DNA of 64,000 nucleotides from positions 310,001-374,000 of the forward strand of contig CAVZKR010000002.1 in the NCBI GenBank assembly GCA_963775935.1, written 5' to 3'. This document shows positions 7,506 to 15,507 of this stretch, one piece after another. Origin of the DNA: JBBIPA01 sp963775935 (GTDB lineage Bacteria; Chloroflexota; Dehalococcoidia; GIF9; UBA5629). The translations under genes and the position numbers were made by a program. The notes under the pieces were generated by a model. The model saw nothing but the letters and a program-made list of their open reading frames with translations. It ran no database searches and was not told the DNA's origin. Numbering within the stretch: the stretch's first letter is position 1; every line of letters begins with the position of its first letter.

Positions 7506-8207
7506 ATGAAACGAATGAAAGTAGTTAAATTGCCTTATTACTTGAAGCTGATACTAGCTCTGCTTGTTATACTGGTTATTGTGGTATCAGGGAACGCTTG
7601 CACTGTTGGCAATTTTGCTGCATCGCAACAGCATTCTGGCGATAAGGACGGGCTGGTGATCCGTTACTTATTAGCTCCCAAGGAAATGGTGCCCCAGCGT
7701 GGTGCCGAGATTATCTGTGTGGTTACTGATGCTCATGATGGTGATCTCAGCTACAAATGGTCGGCCACCGGAGGAGAAGTGCAATCCCGGGAATATTCAG
7801 ATGCTATTTTCTGGATGGCTCCACGTGCTACTGGCAATTATACCATCACTGTCGTCGTGTCCAATGCTCAGGGTGACAGAGCTACCAGGTCGGTGACTGT
7901 AAAAGTAACTACTGACCCGGTACAGCATCCTTTTGTCTTCAGTATGACCTGTCGGAATTGCGAGGATGGAATAGTGGCCTCCCGTTTTAGTGAATATACT
8001 ATTCGGTGCGACGTATTACCTCAGATTGAAGGCGAGGCGCATTATATGTGGTTTGCCAGTCTTGGCAGGATTGAAGGAGACGGGCCTCAGGCTGTCTGGC
8101 GTACCGGGTCTCAGTATGGAAATGCACTGATTACTGTCATAGTGACTGATGATGAAGGTAACGAATTTGAGGGTTATCTTGCGATTAATGTCAACTGCTG
8201 TAAATAG
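7506..8207 (+). CDS. Ig-like (PKD-type) lipoprotein with paired cysteines, copy 1
   Basis: A 233-residue lipoprotein. The ATG at 7506 gives a good signal peptide ending VVSGNAC; the longer frame from 7446 would read through the REP-like repeat and is rejected. Two beta-sandwich domains follow, each with the PKD/Ig pattern YKWSATGGEV and YMWFASLGRIEGDG. Cysteines are arranged strikingly: CRNC in the second domain, and a terminal CC two residues before the end (NVNCCK). The next gene is a close paralogue with the same cysteines. Position between acr3 and arsM suggests that the protein binds arsenic or sits in arsenic sensing at the cell surface; that is inferred from context only. Confidence 0.75.
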   Translation: MKRMKVVKLPYYLKLILALLVILVIVVSGNACTVGNFAASQQHSGDKDGLVIRYLLAPKEMVPQRGAEIICVVTDAHDGDLSYKWSATGGEVQSREYSDAIFWMAPRATGNYTITVVVSNAQGDRATRSVTVKVTTDPVQHPFVFSMTCRNCEDGIVASRFSEYTIRCDVLPQIEGEAHYMWFASLGRIEGDGPQAVWRTGSQYGNALITVIVTDDEGNEFEGYLAINVNCCK

Positions 8208-8266
8208 CTCGCTGGGGTACCCTTATTTTGAGATTAGTGAATTTGACGAAGAAAGGTAACTAAGCA

Positions 8267-8962
8267 ATGATTGATAAGTATCGTCAACTCCGTCGCTGCT
8301 TAAGTCTGACCATGGTAGTAATAGTGGTAGCTATGGTGGTGATATCAGTTAGTGCCTGCGCAACTTCGGAGGTGTCCAAACAGCCTGTCGAAACTGATAC
8401 TAAAGGTCTGGTGATACGTTACCTCACAGCTCCCAGACAGGTCATACCTTCACGCGGTGCTGAGGTTGCTTGTGTGGCTACCGACGCCGGTGGCGGCACT
8501 ATTAGCTATGAATGGTCGGCGACTGGAGGAGAAATTCAAGCACGGAAAGAGCCAGAAAGTATTCTGTGGGTCGCCCCTGGCAAGGAGGGAAGCTATGCCG
8601 TTACGGTGGTGGTGACCAATGCTGGCGGCGCCAAAGCGACCAGGTCGGTGACCATAGTTGTCACCAAAGAGCCTGACCAGCGTCCTGTTATCTATGGCGT
8701 GAAATGCCAGGACTGTAAAGATGGAGTCGAGGCTTCAAAGTTCAGTCAATATACTCTTCGCTGTGATACCTCAGCGCCGGGTGGTGGCACATTGCATTAT
8801 ACCTGGTTTGCCAATCTGGGCAAGATTAAGGGAGAGGGAGCTTCTGCCACCTGGTTTACCGGTGCACAGTATGGGAATGCTCTCATCACGGTCATAGTGA
8901 CTGATGATAAAGGTAATGAATCGGAAGGGTATCTGGCTATCAATGTAAGCTGTTGCAACTAG
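8267..8962 (+). CDS. Ig-like (PKD-type) lipoprotein with paired cysteines, copy 2
   Basis: A 231-residue lipoprotein and clear tandem duplicate of the preceding gene: GLVIRYLTAPRQVIPSRGAE, YEWSATGGEI, YTWFANLGKIKGEG and the ending ITVIVTDDKGNE align directly. The lipobox is VISVSAC. The CQDCKDG motif and the C-terminal NVSCCN are conserved with copy 1, while most of the linker is not, so the cysteines appear to be under selection. The gene ends 23 bases before arsM. The function is unknown; candidates are a thiol-based arsenite trap on the outer face of the membrane or a structural surface protein. Confidence 0.75.
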   Translation: MIDKYRQLRRCLSLTMVVIVVAMVVISVSACATSEVSKQPVETDTKGLVIRYLTAPRQVIPSRGAEVACVATDAGGGTISYEWSATGGEIQARKEPESILWVAPGKEGSYAVTVVVTNAGGAKATRSVTIVVTKEPDQRPVIYGVKCQDCKDGVEASKFSQYTLRCDTSAPGGGTLHYTWFANLGKIKGEGASATWFTGAQYGNALITVIVTDDKGNESEGYLAINVSCCN

Positions 8963-8985
8963 TTGACATAAAATGGAGGTTAACC

Positions 8986-9840
8986 ATGAAAGAAGAAAAC
9001 GTTAAGAAAATAGTACGGGAAGGCTATGCCAAGGTGGCTAAGAGCGGGACGTCCTGCTGTGCGCCGAGTAGCTCTTGCTGTGGCGCGCCGAGCAGTTCTT
9101 GTTGTGGCGGCAGCGCCCTGGCTGAGGACATCAGTAAGAAGGTAGGCTATACCGATGCCGACCTGGAATCGGTGCCTGGTGGTGCCAATCTGGGGTTAGG
9201 CTGCGGCAATCCGGTGGCGCTGGCTTTATTGAAGGCAGGGGATGTAGTGCTCGACCTTGGCTCAGGCGCTGGCTTTGATTGCTTTCTGGCGGCGAATAAA
9301 GTGGGCAAGACAGGTAAGGTCATCGGGGTGGATATGACGCCGGAGATGTTAGAGAAAGCGAGAGAGAATGCCAGAAAAGGCAACTACCGGAATGTTGAGT
9401 TCCGTCTTGGAGAGATTGAGAATTTGCCCATTGCTGATAATCATGTAGACGTCATTATTTCCAATTGCGTTATTAATCTATCGCCTGATAAGAAGCGGGT
9501 TTTTCAGGAAGCTTTCAGGGTATTGCAGCCCGGCGGCAGGCTGATGGTCTCTGACATCGTGGTGCTCAAAGAGCTTCCCGATGTCATCAAAAATTCTATT
9601 GCTGCCTATATCGGCTGTCTTTCCGGCGCGATAATGAAAAACGACTACCTGGCAGCCATAAAATCCGCTGGTTTTAATGACATTACTATAGTGTCCGAGG
9701 ATGGATTCGACATTGACTGTATGGCGAATGACCCTACGGCACAGTCAGTGGTTAAGGATTTGGGGATGTCAGCAACAGAGCTCACTGGCATTGCCAGCTC
9801 GGTGCGCAGCGTTAAAATCCAGGCAGTGAAACCATCTTAA
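8986..9840 (+). CDS. arsM: Arsenite S-adenosylmethionine methyltransferase
   Basis: A 284-residue class I methyltransferase that adds methyl groups from SAM to As(III). The ATG at 8986 has GGAGG seven bases before it; the TTG at 8953 overlaps the upstream gene and is rejected. The SAM site is DLGSGAGFD (residues 90-98), with VDMTPEML and SNCVINL further on. Cysteines expected of ArsM are C73 (LGCGNP), C161, C211 (YIGCLSGA) and C245. The N-terminus has three tandem Cys-Cys pairs (C24/25, C31/32, C39/40) in Ser-rich repeats of seven to eight residues, a likely As(III)-collecting tail. It ends the arsenic operon. Confidence 0.93.
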   Translation: MKEENVKKIVREGYAKVAKSGTSCCAPSSSCCGAPSSSCCGGSALAEDISKKVGYTDADLESVPGGANLGLGCGNPVALALLKAGDVVLDLGSGAGFDCFLAANKVGKTGKVIGVDMTPEMLEKARENARKGNYRNVEFRLGEIENLPIADNHVDVIISNCVINLSPDKKRVFQEAFRVLQPGGRLMVSDIVVLKELPDVIKNSIAAYIGCLSGAIMKNDYLAAIKSAGFNDITIVSEDGFDIDCMANDPTAQSVVKDLGMSATELTGIASSVRSVKIQAVKPS

Positions 9841-9952
9841 TTATAGTTAGGGCGGACTGTAAACTTGACCTGTATATAGTATCTATGTTGTGATATAATT
9901 TTAAGGTTGCCATCCTGCTTAATTAGTGATGGTGTGGAGGAGGTATTCCCCC

Positions 9953-11968
9953 ATGAGCAAACCTGAGAAAGTACGTCGCCAGCCTGTAAAGGGAATGTTT
10001 GATAGTAAAAAGGGCGACGAATCCGTAATAAAGATAAGCGAGCTACTGTTTGACAATGCCGCTGACTCAATCCTGCTGTTTGATCATGAGGGGAACATAC
10101 ATTATGCCAATGAGACCTGGTTTAACTCCTATGGATATGCCCGGGCAGAGCTATCAACGCTGAATCTATTCCGTGATGTAGTAGCTCCCATCTATCGCAC
10201 AATAAATAACCTTGAAGAACTCGATAAAAAAGGACAGGTGTCCTTTGAATCTGCAGACCTCCGCAGAGACGGCTCTACAATACCAGTAGAAGTACATGTG
10301 CGTACCATCGAATTAGATGGTAATAAGCTTCTCCTCGGCGTTGTGCGCGATATCACCGAGCGTAAAAAGACAGAGGAAGAGTTGCAGCTTAAAGAGCATA
10401 TCATAGATAGAGCTGCTGATTCTATTATTCTGCGTGACCTTGACGGGAAAGTAATCTATGTTAATGAGGTAGCCTATACCTCTCGCGGCTATACCAAAGA
10501 GGAGTTTTCCGGTATAAGCCCTGATAAACTGGGTACCCCTGAAGCAGCCGAACTTGTGAAGCCCATGAAACAAGAGGCACTGAAAAAAGGAATTGTGTTT
10601 TACGAGACCACCCATGTCCGCAAAAATGGCTCCCTGCTGCCTGTCGAGGTGGAACTGAGGGCTATAGAGTACGGTGGCAGAAAGCTTATTCTGTCCGTAA
10701 TCCACGACATCACCGAGCGTAAAAAAGCTGAGGAAGAGCTGCGGCTTAAGGAACAGATTCTGGATAATGCCTCCGATTCTATCATTCTACGTGAGCCCGA
10801 GGGTAAGATAATCTTCGCCAATAAGGAAGCTTACACCTCTCGTGATTGTACTAAGGAAGAATTCATTGGTAAGGATATGCGTCAATTTATGGTTCCCAAA
10901 GAAGTGGAACGTTTTGAAGCAAGAAGCCAGGAGATACTGAAAAAGGGCAACGTTTCTTTTGAATCTTTGCATGTCCGTAAAAGCGGCTCGAAAGTTCCGG
11001 TCGAGACACGCGGAAGCGTTATCGAATCCGGCGGCAAAAAGCTTCTTCTCGGTGTTATCAGGGACATCACCGAGCGCAAGAAGATGGAACAGGACCTACG
11101 CCTGAAAGAACGAATACTGGATAACGCTACCGATTCTATCATTATGCGCGAGTATGACGGGACAATAGTGTACGCCAATGAAATGGCATGCAGGTCATTT
11201 GGTTATACAAGAGAGGAATTTCTTGGTATGAATCTGCGTCAGTTGCTAGTTCCTGCCGAGGCGGAACTTGTTGATGCCAGAGCGCAGGAAATGCGGGAAA
11301 AGAGCACTGTTTCTTTTGAATCCGTCAATATCCGAAAAGATGGCTCATTGATGCCTGTTGAGGTGAGAGCCAGTGCTATTGATTCCGGCGGCGAGATATT
11401 TATTATCTCCATCGTTCGCGACGTCACCGAGCGTAAAAAAATGGAAGACTATATTAAGCAACTGGCTTATCACGACACATTGACCGGCTTGCCTAACCGG
11501 ACACTATTCAGTGACCGTTTTGACCAGGCACTGGCGCATGCCGTGCGCTATCAGCATAAGCTGGCATTACTGGTGATGGACCTGGACCATTTCAAGGATG
11601 TTAACGATTCACTGGGACATGCGGCTGGAGACAACTTGCTCAAAGAGACTGCTAACAGGCTGACAGGTATTATGCGGAAAATAGATACCGTCTCTCGCAT
11701 GGGTGGCGATGAGTTTCTGTTACTATTGCCGGAGATAGCAGGAAAAGAAGATGCTGCAGTTGTTGCCCAGAAAATATTAGAAGCCATTCGACAGCCTGTG
11801 GTGCTTCTGGAGAAGGAACTAAAAGTGACCGCCAGTCTCGGTATCGCTCTTTATCCTGATAATGGCAATACTCTCGATATTCTGCTGCGCAATGCTGATG
11901 ATGCTATGTATCGAGTTAAAAGAGAAGGACGAAACGGCTACCGTCATTATACTCCTGAAATAGATTGA
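9953..11968 (+). CDS. Diguanylate cyclase with four PAS domains
   Basis: A 671-residue soluble sensor that makes the second messenger c-di-GMP from GTP. Four PAS-PAC units follow one another at about residues 25-145, 148-265, 268-385 and 388-505, each ending in a variant of DITERKKxEEELRLKE, the PAC end plus coiled linker. The GGDEF domain covers about 510-671 with the intact catalytic motif RMGGDEF and, five residues before it, the inhibitory-site motif RKID. There is no EAL domain, no membrane segment and no signal peptide. The ATG at 9953 follows GGAGGAGGT at a good distance. An extended -10 (TGATATAAT, ending 9899) lies upstream. The PAS ligands are unknown; the units look like recent duplications. 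Confidence 0.92.
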   Translation: MSKPEKVRRQPVKGMFDSKKGDESVIKISELLFDNAADSILLFDHEGNIHYANETWFNSYGYARAELSTLNLFRDVVAPIYRTINNLEELDKKGQVSFESADLRRDGSTIPVEVHVRTIELDGNKLLLGVVRDITERKKTEEELQLKEHIIDRAADSIILRDLDGKVIYVNEVAYTSRGYTKEEFSGISPDKLGTPEAAELVKPMKQEALKKGIVFYETTHVRKNGSLLPVEVELRAIEYGGRKLILSVIHDITERKKAEEELRLKEQILDNASDSIILREPEGKIIFANKEAYTSRDCTKEEFIGKDMRQFMVPKEVERFEARSQEILKKGNVSFESLHVRKSGSKVPVETRGSVIESGGKKLLLGVIRDITERKKMEQDLRLKERILDNATDSIIMREYDGTIVYANEMACRSFGYTREEFLGMNLRQLLVPAEAELVDARAQEMREKSTVSFESVNIRKDGSLMPVEVRASAIDSGGEIFIISIVRDVTERKKMEDYIKQLAYHDTLTGLPNRTLFSDRFDQALAHAVRYQHKLALLVMDLDHFKDVNDSLGHAAGDNLLKETANRLTGIMRKIDTVSRMGGDEFLLLLPEIAGKEDAAVVAQKILEAIRQPVVLLEKELKVTASLGIALYPDNGNTLDILLRNADDAMYRVKREGRNGYRHYTPEID

Positions 11969-11980
11969 CCGAATTTCATT

Positions 11981-12763
11981 CTATCGTGGTCTGTTAAGAG
12001 CGCCTCTCAATTCTTTAATGAATGTGCTCACCGAGCGCAGGTTATCATCACTCTCTATAAGCTGGATAATGCGGCTGCCGATAATAACGCCATCGGCTAG
12101 TTGAGCTACCTGTTTCGCCTGTTCCGGGGTCGATATGCCGAATCCAACGCAGAGCGGTTGCTGGGCTGATTTTCTTACCCTGGCAACAAAGGTCTCCAGG
12201 TCCGGCGGGAGGCTGTTTCTGGTACCGGTAACACCGGTAATCGAAACCAGGTAGATAAACCCACGCGACCTCTGTGCCACCAGCGTGATGCGTTCCTCGC
12301 TGCTCGATGGTGACAGGAGATAAACAAGGTCGATGCCATTCTCGGTAGTAGCCATTTCCAGAGCTGAGCCTTCGTCTGGAGGCAGGTCAGGGATAATAAG
12401 GCCGCTGATACCGGAGTTACCGCAATCGTGACAGAAGGCTTCGAGCCCATAGCTGAACACTGGATTATAATAGGTCATAAACAGCAGGGGTATATCTACT
12501 TTGTGGCTTAATTCCCTGGCTATCTCGAGGCAAACTTTGGGAGTCACACCGTTTTTCAAGGCGCTGTAGCTGGCTTTCTGTATAGTGACGCCATCCGCCA
12601 TCGGGTCAGAGAAGGGTATCCCCAGCTCTATCATATCGCAGCCGCTTTGAGCGAGCAGGGGGACTGCTTTTAGAGTGATATCAAGGCTGGGGTAGCCAGC
12701 AGTAATATAGGCTATGAGCACCTTGTGTCCAGGCTGGTTGAACCTTGATGCAATGCGCGTCAT
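11981..12763 (-). CDS. trpA: Tryptophan synthase alpha chain
   Basis: A 260-residue TIM-barrel protein that cleaves indole-3-glycerol phosphate to indole. It carries the catalytic Glu in MIELGIPFSDPMADGVTIQ (the conserved ELGxPFSDPxADGPxIQ loop) and the phosphate-binding GFGISTPEQ and ADGVIIGSRI. It is the last gene of the operon trpEGDCFBA and overlaps trpB by four bases (ATGA). It ends 12 bases from the convergent diguanylate cyclase gene, with no obvious terminator hairpin between them. Confidence 0.96.
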   Translation of the reverse strand: MTRIASRFNQPGHKVLIAYITAGYPSLDITLKAVPLLAQSGCDMIELGIPFSDPMADGVTIQKASYSALKNGVTPKVCLEIARELSHKVDIPLLFMTYYNPVFSYGLEAFCHDCGNSGISGLIIPDLPPDEGSALEMATTENGIDLVYLLSPSSSEERITLVAQRSRGFIYLVSITGVTGTRNSLPPDLETFVARVRKSAQQPLCVGFGISTPEQAKQVAQLADGVIIGSRIIQLIESDDNLRSVSTFIKELRGALNRPR

Positions 12764-13947
12764 CGCTTTGCCCCCAGCGCCTCAGTGACGATATCCAGGT
12801 CTTTATCACCGCGCCCGGATAGATTGACCACGACTGTCTGGTTCTTATTCAATGGGCCTGCCAGTCTGGTGGCGTAGGCCAGGGCATGAGCTGGTTCCAG
12901 GGCAGGGACAATGCCTTCAGTATGGCAGAGCAGTTGAAAGGCATCCAGCGCTTCCTCATCGCTAGCGGCGACATATAGAGCGCGTTTGCTGTCTTTCAGG
13001 TAGCTGTGCTCCGGTCCAACGCCTGGATAATCCAGCCCTGCGGAGATGCTGTGTGTTTCTCTAATCTGACCGCTGCCGTCCTGGAGGACATATGATTTTG
13101 AGCCGTGTAGCACCCCTATCTTCCCCGCCACCAGCGAAGCGGCATGCTCTCCTGTATCAAGTCCTCTACCACCTGCTTCTACACCGATAAGCCTCACCTG
13201 TGTGTCATTCAAAAAGGGATAGAATATGCCCATGGCATTGCTGCCGCCACCGACACAGGCAACGATGTAATCGGGAAGACAATTATATTGTGCCAGCATC
13301 TGCTCTCTTGTTTCCTTACCGATTATTGACTGGAAATCACGCACCATCATGGGATAGGGGTGCGGGCCAACGACAGAGCCGAGGAGATAGTAGGTATCGC
13401 TGACATTGGTGACCCAATCTCTCATTGCTTCATTAATGGCATCCTTGAGCGTACGGCTGCCGCTGCTAACGGGTTTCACTTCAGCGCCCATCAATTGCAT
13501 GCGAAAGACATTGAGGGACTGGCGGCGTATGTCTTCCTCCCCCATGTAAATAATGCAGCTAAGCCCCAGCATGGCACAGACGGCGGCAGCGGCAACGCCG
13601 TGCTGTCCCGCGCCGGTCTCGGCGATGATGCGCTTTTTTCCCATCCTTCGAGCGAGAATACTCTGCCCCAGGGCATTGTTTATTTTATGGGCGCCTGTAT
13701 GAGCTAAGTCCTCTCTCTTAAGCAGGATTTTAGCCCCGCCACAGTGCTGGCTCAGCCTTTCGGCGAAGTAAAGCGGTGTCGGTCTCCCCGAATAGTGGCG
13801 GGACAGTGAGCTGAACTCAGTCCAGAACGATGAGTCTGCTTTTGCGCGTTCGTAAGCTACTGCCAGTTCGTTAATTGCCGGCACCAGCGTTTCGGGCACA
13901 AAACGCCCTCCGTATGCCCCGAAATATCCTCTGTTATCTGGTAGCAC
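12760..13947 (-). CDS. trpB: Tryptophan synthase beta chain
   Basis: A 395-residue PLP enzyme that joins indole and serine to tryptophan. The PLP lysine is in KREDLAHTGAHKINN and the glycine-rich phosphate loop is CVGGGSNAMG. I place the start at GTG 13947, eight bases after GGAGG; the longer ATG frame would extend the N-terminus by 16 residues into the end of trpF without support. Length and the N-terminal sequence DNRGYFGAYGGRFVPETL fit the TrpB1 class that works in complex with TrpA. Confidence 0.96.
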   Translation of the reverse strand: MLPDNRGYFGAYGGRFVPETLVPAINELAVAYERAKADSSFWTEFSSLSRHYSGRPTPLYFAERLSQHCGGAKILLKREDLAHTGAHKINNALGQSILARRMGKKRIIAETGAGQHGVAAAAVCAMLGLSCIIYMGEEDIRRQSLNVFRMQLMGAEVKPVSSGSRTLKDAINEAMRDWVTNVSDTYYLLGSVVGPHPYPMMVRDFQSIIGKETREQMLAQYNCLPDYIVACVGGGSNAMGIFYPFLNDTQVRLIGVEAGGRGLDTGEHAASLVAGKIGVLHGSKSYVLQDGSGQIRETHSISAGLDYPGVGPEHSYLKDSKRALYVAASDEEALDAFQLLCHTEGIVPALEPAHALAYATRLAGPLNKNQTVVVNLSGRGDKDLDIVTEALGAKR

Positions 13948-13966
13948 TCGATCGCCTCCTTTTTCT

Positions 13967-14734
13967 TTACTCTCGATGATGATTCCCACGGGCAACTATT
14001 TGCTCTGTTTTTCTCACCGCTTCAATAAATGCTCTAATTTTGGCTTCATCTTTTTGTCCATTGCTCTCAACACCCGTGGAGACATCAACTCCCCAGGGGT
14101 GAATCTCTTCGATTAGTGTGCCGACATTGTCCGACGTTAATCCGCCGGCGATAAACACCGGGAATTTGGCTGTTATATCGCTGGCTAATTGCCAGTTATA
14201 CCTCTGCCCAGTGCCGCCGTACCTGTCTTTTACTTTGGAATCGATAAGACAGATGAATTTATGGGAGGTTAGCGTTTGATAACCAGCAGTTATCTGGTCG
14301 AGGAGTGAGGCGTTGGTTTCCAGCCTTTTACCCCTTGCCCCCCTCTCCACCGGCGGAGAGGGGGGAGAGGGGTTTATAAAGGGGGGTAAATATTCAGTGT
14401 CTTCCCTGGTTATTGTGATGTGGATGGTTTTGATAACAGGTCGCTCAATGTGCGCACAGTAGTCCCAGGTTTCGTCGCCGCTGAGCTGCACCCAGTCGAG
14501 ACGGCAATAGTCCGCGATGCGGTTTATCTCGTCGAATGTGGCATTAACAAAGACTCCAACGGTCGCTGGTTTGTTTGTAAAGCCGTTGATTATCTTAACC
14601 ATTTGCTGTGCCTTTTCTGCGGAAACCTGGCGTCGGCTGGGCGCAAAGACAAATCCGATGAAATCAGCGCCAGCTTGAGCAGCAGCTAGAGCATGCTGTG
14701 GTTCGGTGAGACCGCAAATTTTAATCCTGGTCAC
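13967..14734 (-). CDS. trpF: Phosphoribosylanthranilate isomerase with an in-frame repeat insertion
   Basis: This enzyme isomerises phosphoribosylanthranilate in the third step of tryptophan synthesis. The catalytic Cys is in RIKICGLTE and the Asp in LIDSKVKDRYGGTG; FIAGGLTSDNV and GVDVSTGVES complete the phosphate site. At 255 residues it is about 50 longer than usual. Much of the excess is a segment reading YLPPFINPSPPSPPVERG and on to about residue 142, encoded by a palindromic DNA element (14327-14390) inserted in frame between two barrel elements. The GTG start overlaps the trpC stop. The insertion lies in a surface-loop region, so the enzyme may still fold. Confidence 0.92.
   Translation of the reverse strand: MTRIKICGLTEPQHALAAAQAGADFIGFVFAPSRRQVSAEKAQQMVKIINGFTNKPATVGVFVNATFDEINRIADYCRLDWVQLSGDETWDYCAHIERPVIKTIHITITREDTEYLPPFINPSPPSPPVERGARGKRLETNASLLDQITAGYQTLTSHKFICLIDSKVKDRYGGTGQRYNWQLASDITAKFPVFIAGGLTSDNVGTLIEEIHPWGVDVSTGVESNGQKDEAKIRAFIEAVRKTEQIVARGNHHRE
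14327..14390. repeat. Palindromic repeat element inside trpF
   Basis: A 64-bp element with nested inverted repeats. The inner stem is CCCCCCTCTCC (14338-14348) against GGAGAGGGGGG (14355-14365) with a six-base loop ACCGGC. The outer arms are TTTACCCC (14327-14334) and GGGGTAAA (14383-14390). It resembles mobile palindromic units that spread in intergenic DNA of some Chloroflexota, but here it sits in a coding sequence and keeps the frame open. Confidence 0.75.
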
Positions 14735-15507
14735 AAGAGCTCCTTCATCCGTACGGCGATATCAGGGGCTGCCATGAAAAACTCGCCTACGAGAACGGCG
14801 TTTACCCCTAGCTGTTTCATTTTTTCCATATCGTCCCTCTTTTTAATTCCGCTTTCGCTGACCACTATTCGGTCTGTCGGGATAAGCGGACGCAACTTTT
14901 CAGTGGTGGACAGGTCTATGACAAACGTGGAGAGGTCACGGTTATTAATACCGATAATTCTGGCGCCGCTGTTGACAGCGATTTCGACCTCCTTTTCATT
15001 GTGCGTTTCCACCAGACAGGTCATATCCAGCTCATGGCTTATCTGGAGCAACTCCTGTAACTTTTCTGGTTCCAGGATAGCGACTATGAGCAGCAGGCTA
15101 TCCGCACCATAGGCGCGTGATTCATATACCTGGTAGGGGTCGAATAAGAAATCCTTTCTGAGCAGCGGCAGGCAGTTATTCCCCAGCGCTTTTCTGATTT
15201 GTCTCATGTAGTCAAGGCTGCCCTGGAAATATCTGGTCTCGGTTAATACCGATATCGCTGAGGCGCCATTGCTGGCATACACCCATGCTATCTCAACCGG
15301 GTTGAATTGGGGACGAATCACGCCCCGGGAGGGTGATGCCTTTTTTACCTCTGCGATGAGCTTGATGCCGTCTCCCTGTAATGCTGCAGCAAAATCACAT
15401 GGTGGTGGCTGTTCCCATGCCATCTTGCGTAGCTCTGCTATGGGGAGGCAGCGTTTCTGATATTCCAGCTCTTGCTGTTTATATAACGGGATCTGCTCTA
15501 ATATCAT
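14731..15507 (-). CDS. trpC: Indole-3-glycerol phosphate synthase
   Basis: A 258-residue TIM-barrel enzyme that closes the indole ring. It shows LIAEVKKASPSRGVIRPQF (catalytic Lys and the ASPSKG motif), CLPLLRKDFLFDPYQVYESR, IIGINNRDLSTF and VSESGI. It overlaps trpD by four bases upstream (ATGA) and trpF by four bases downstream, so the whole block is tightly coupled. No oddities. Confidence 0.96.
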   Translation of the reverse strand: MILEQIPLYKQQELEYQKRCLPIAELRKMAWEQPPPCDFAAALQGDGIKLIAEVKKASPSRGVIRPQFNPVEIAWVYASNGASAISVLTETRYFQGSLDYMRQIRKALGNNCLPLLRKDFLFDPYQVYESRAYGADSLLLIVAILEPEKLQELLQISHELDMTCLVETHNEKEVEIAVNSGARIIGINNRDLSTFVIDLSTTEKLRPLIPTDRIVVSESGIKKRDDMEKMKQLGVNAVLVGEFFMAAPDIAVRMKELL

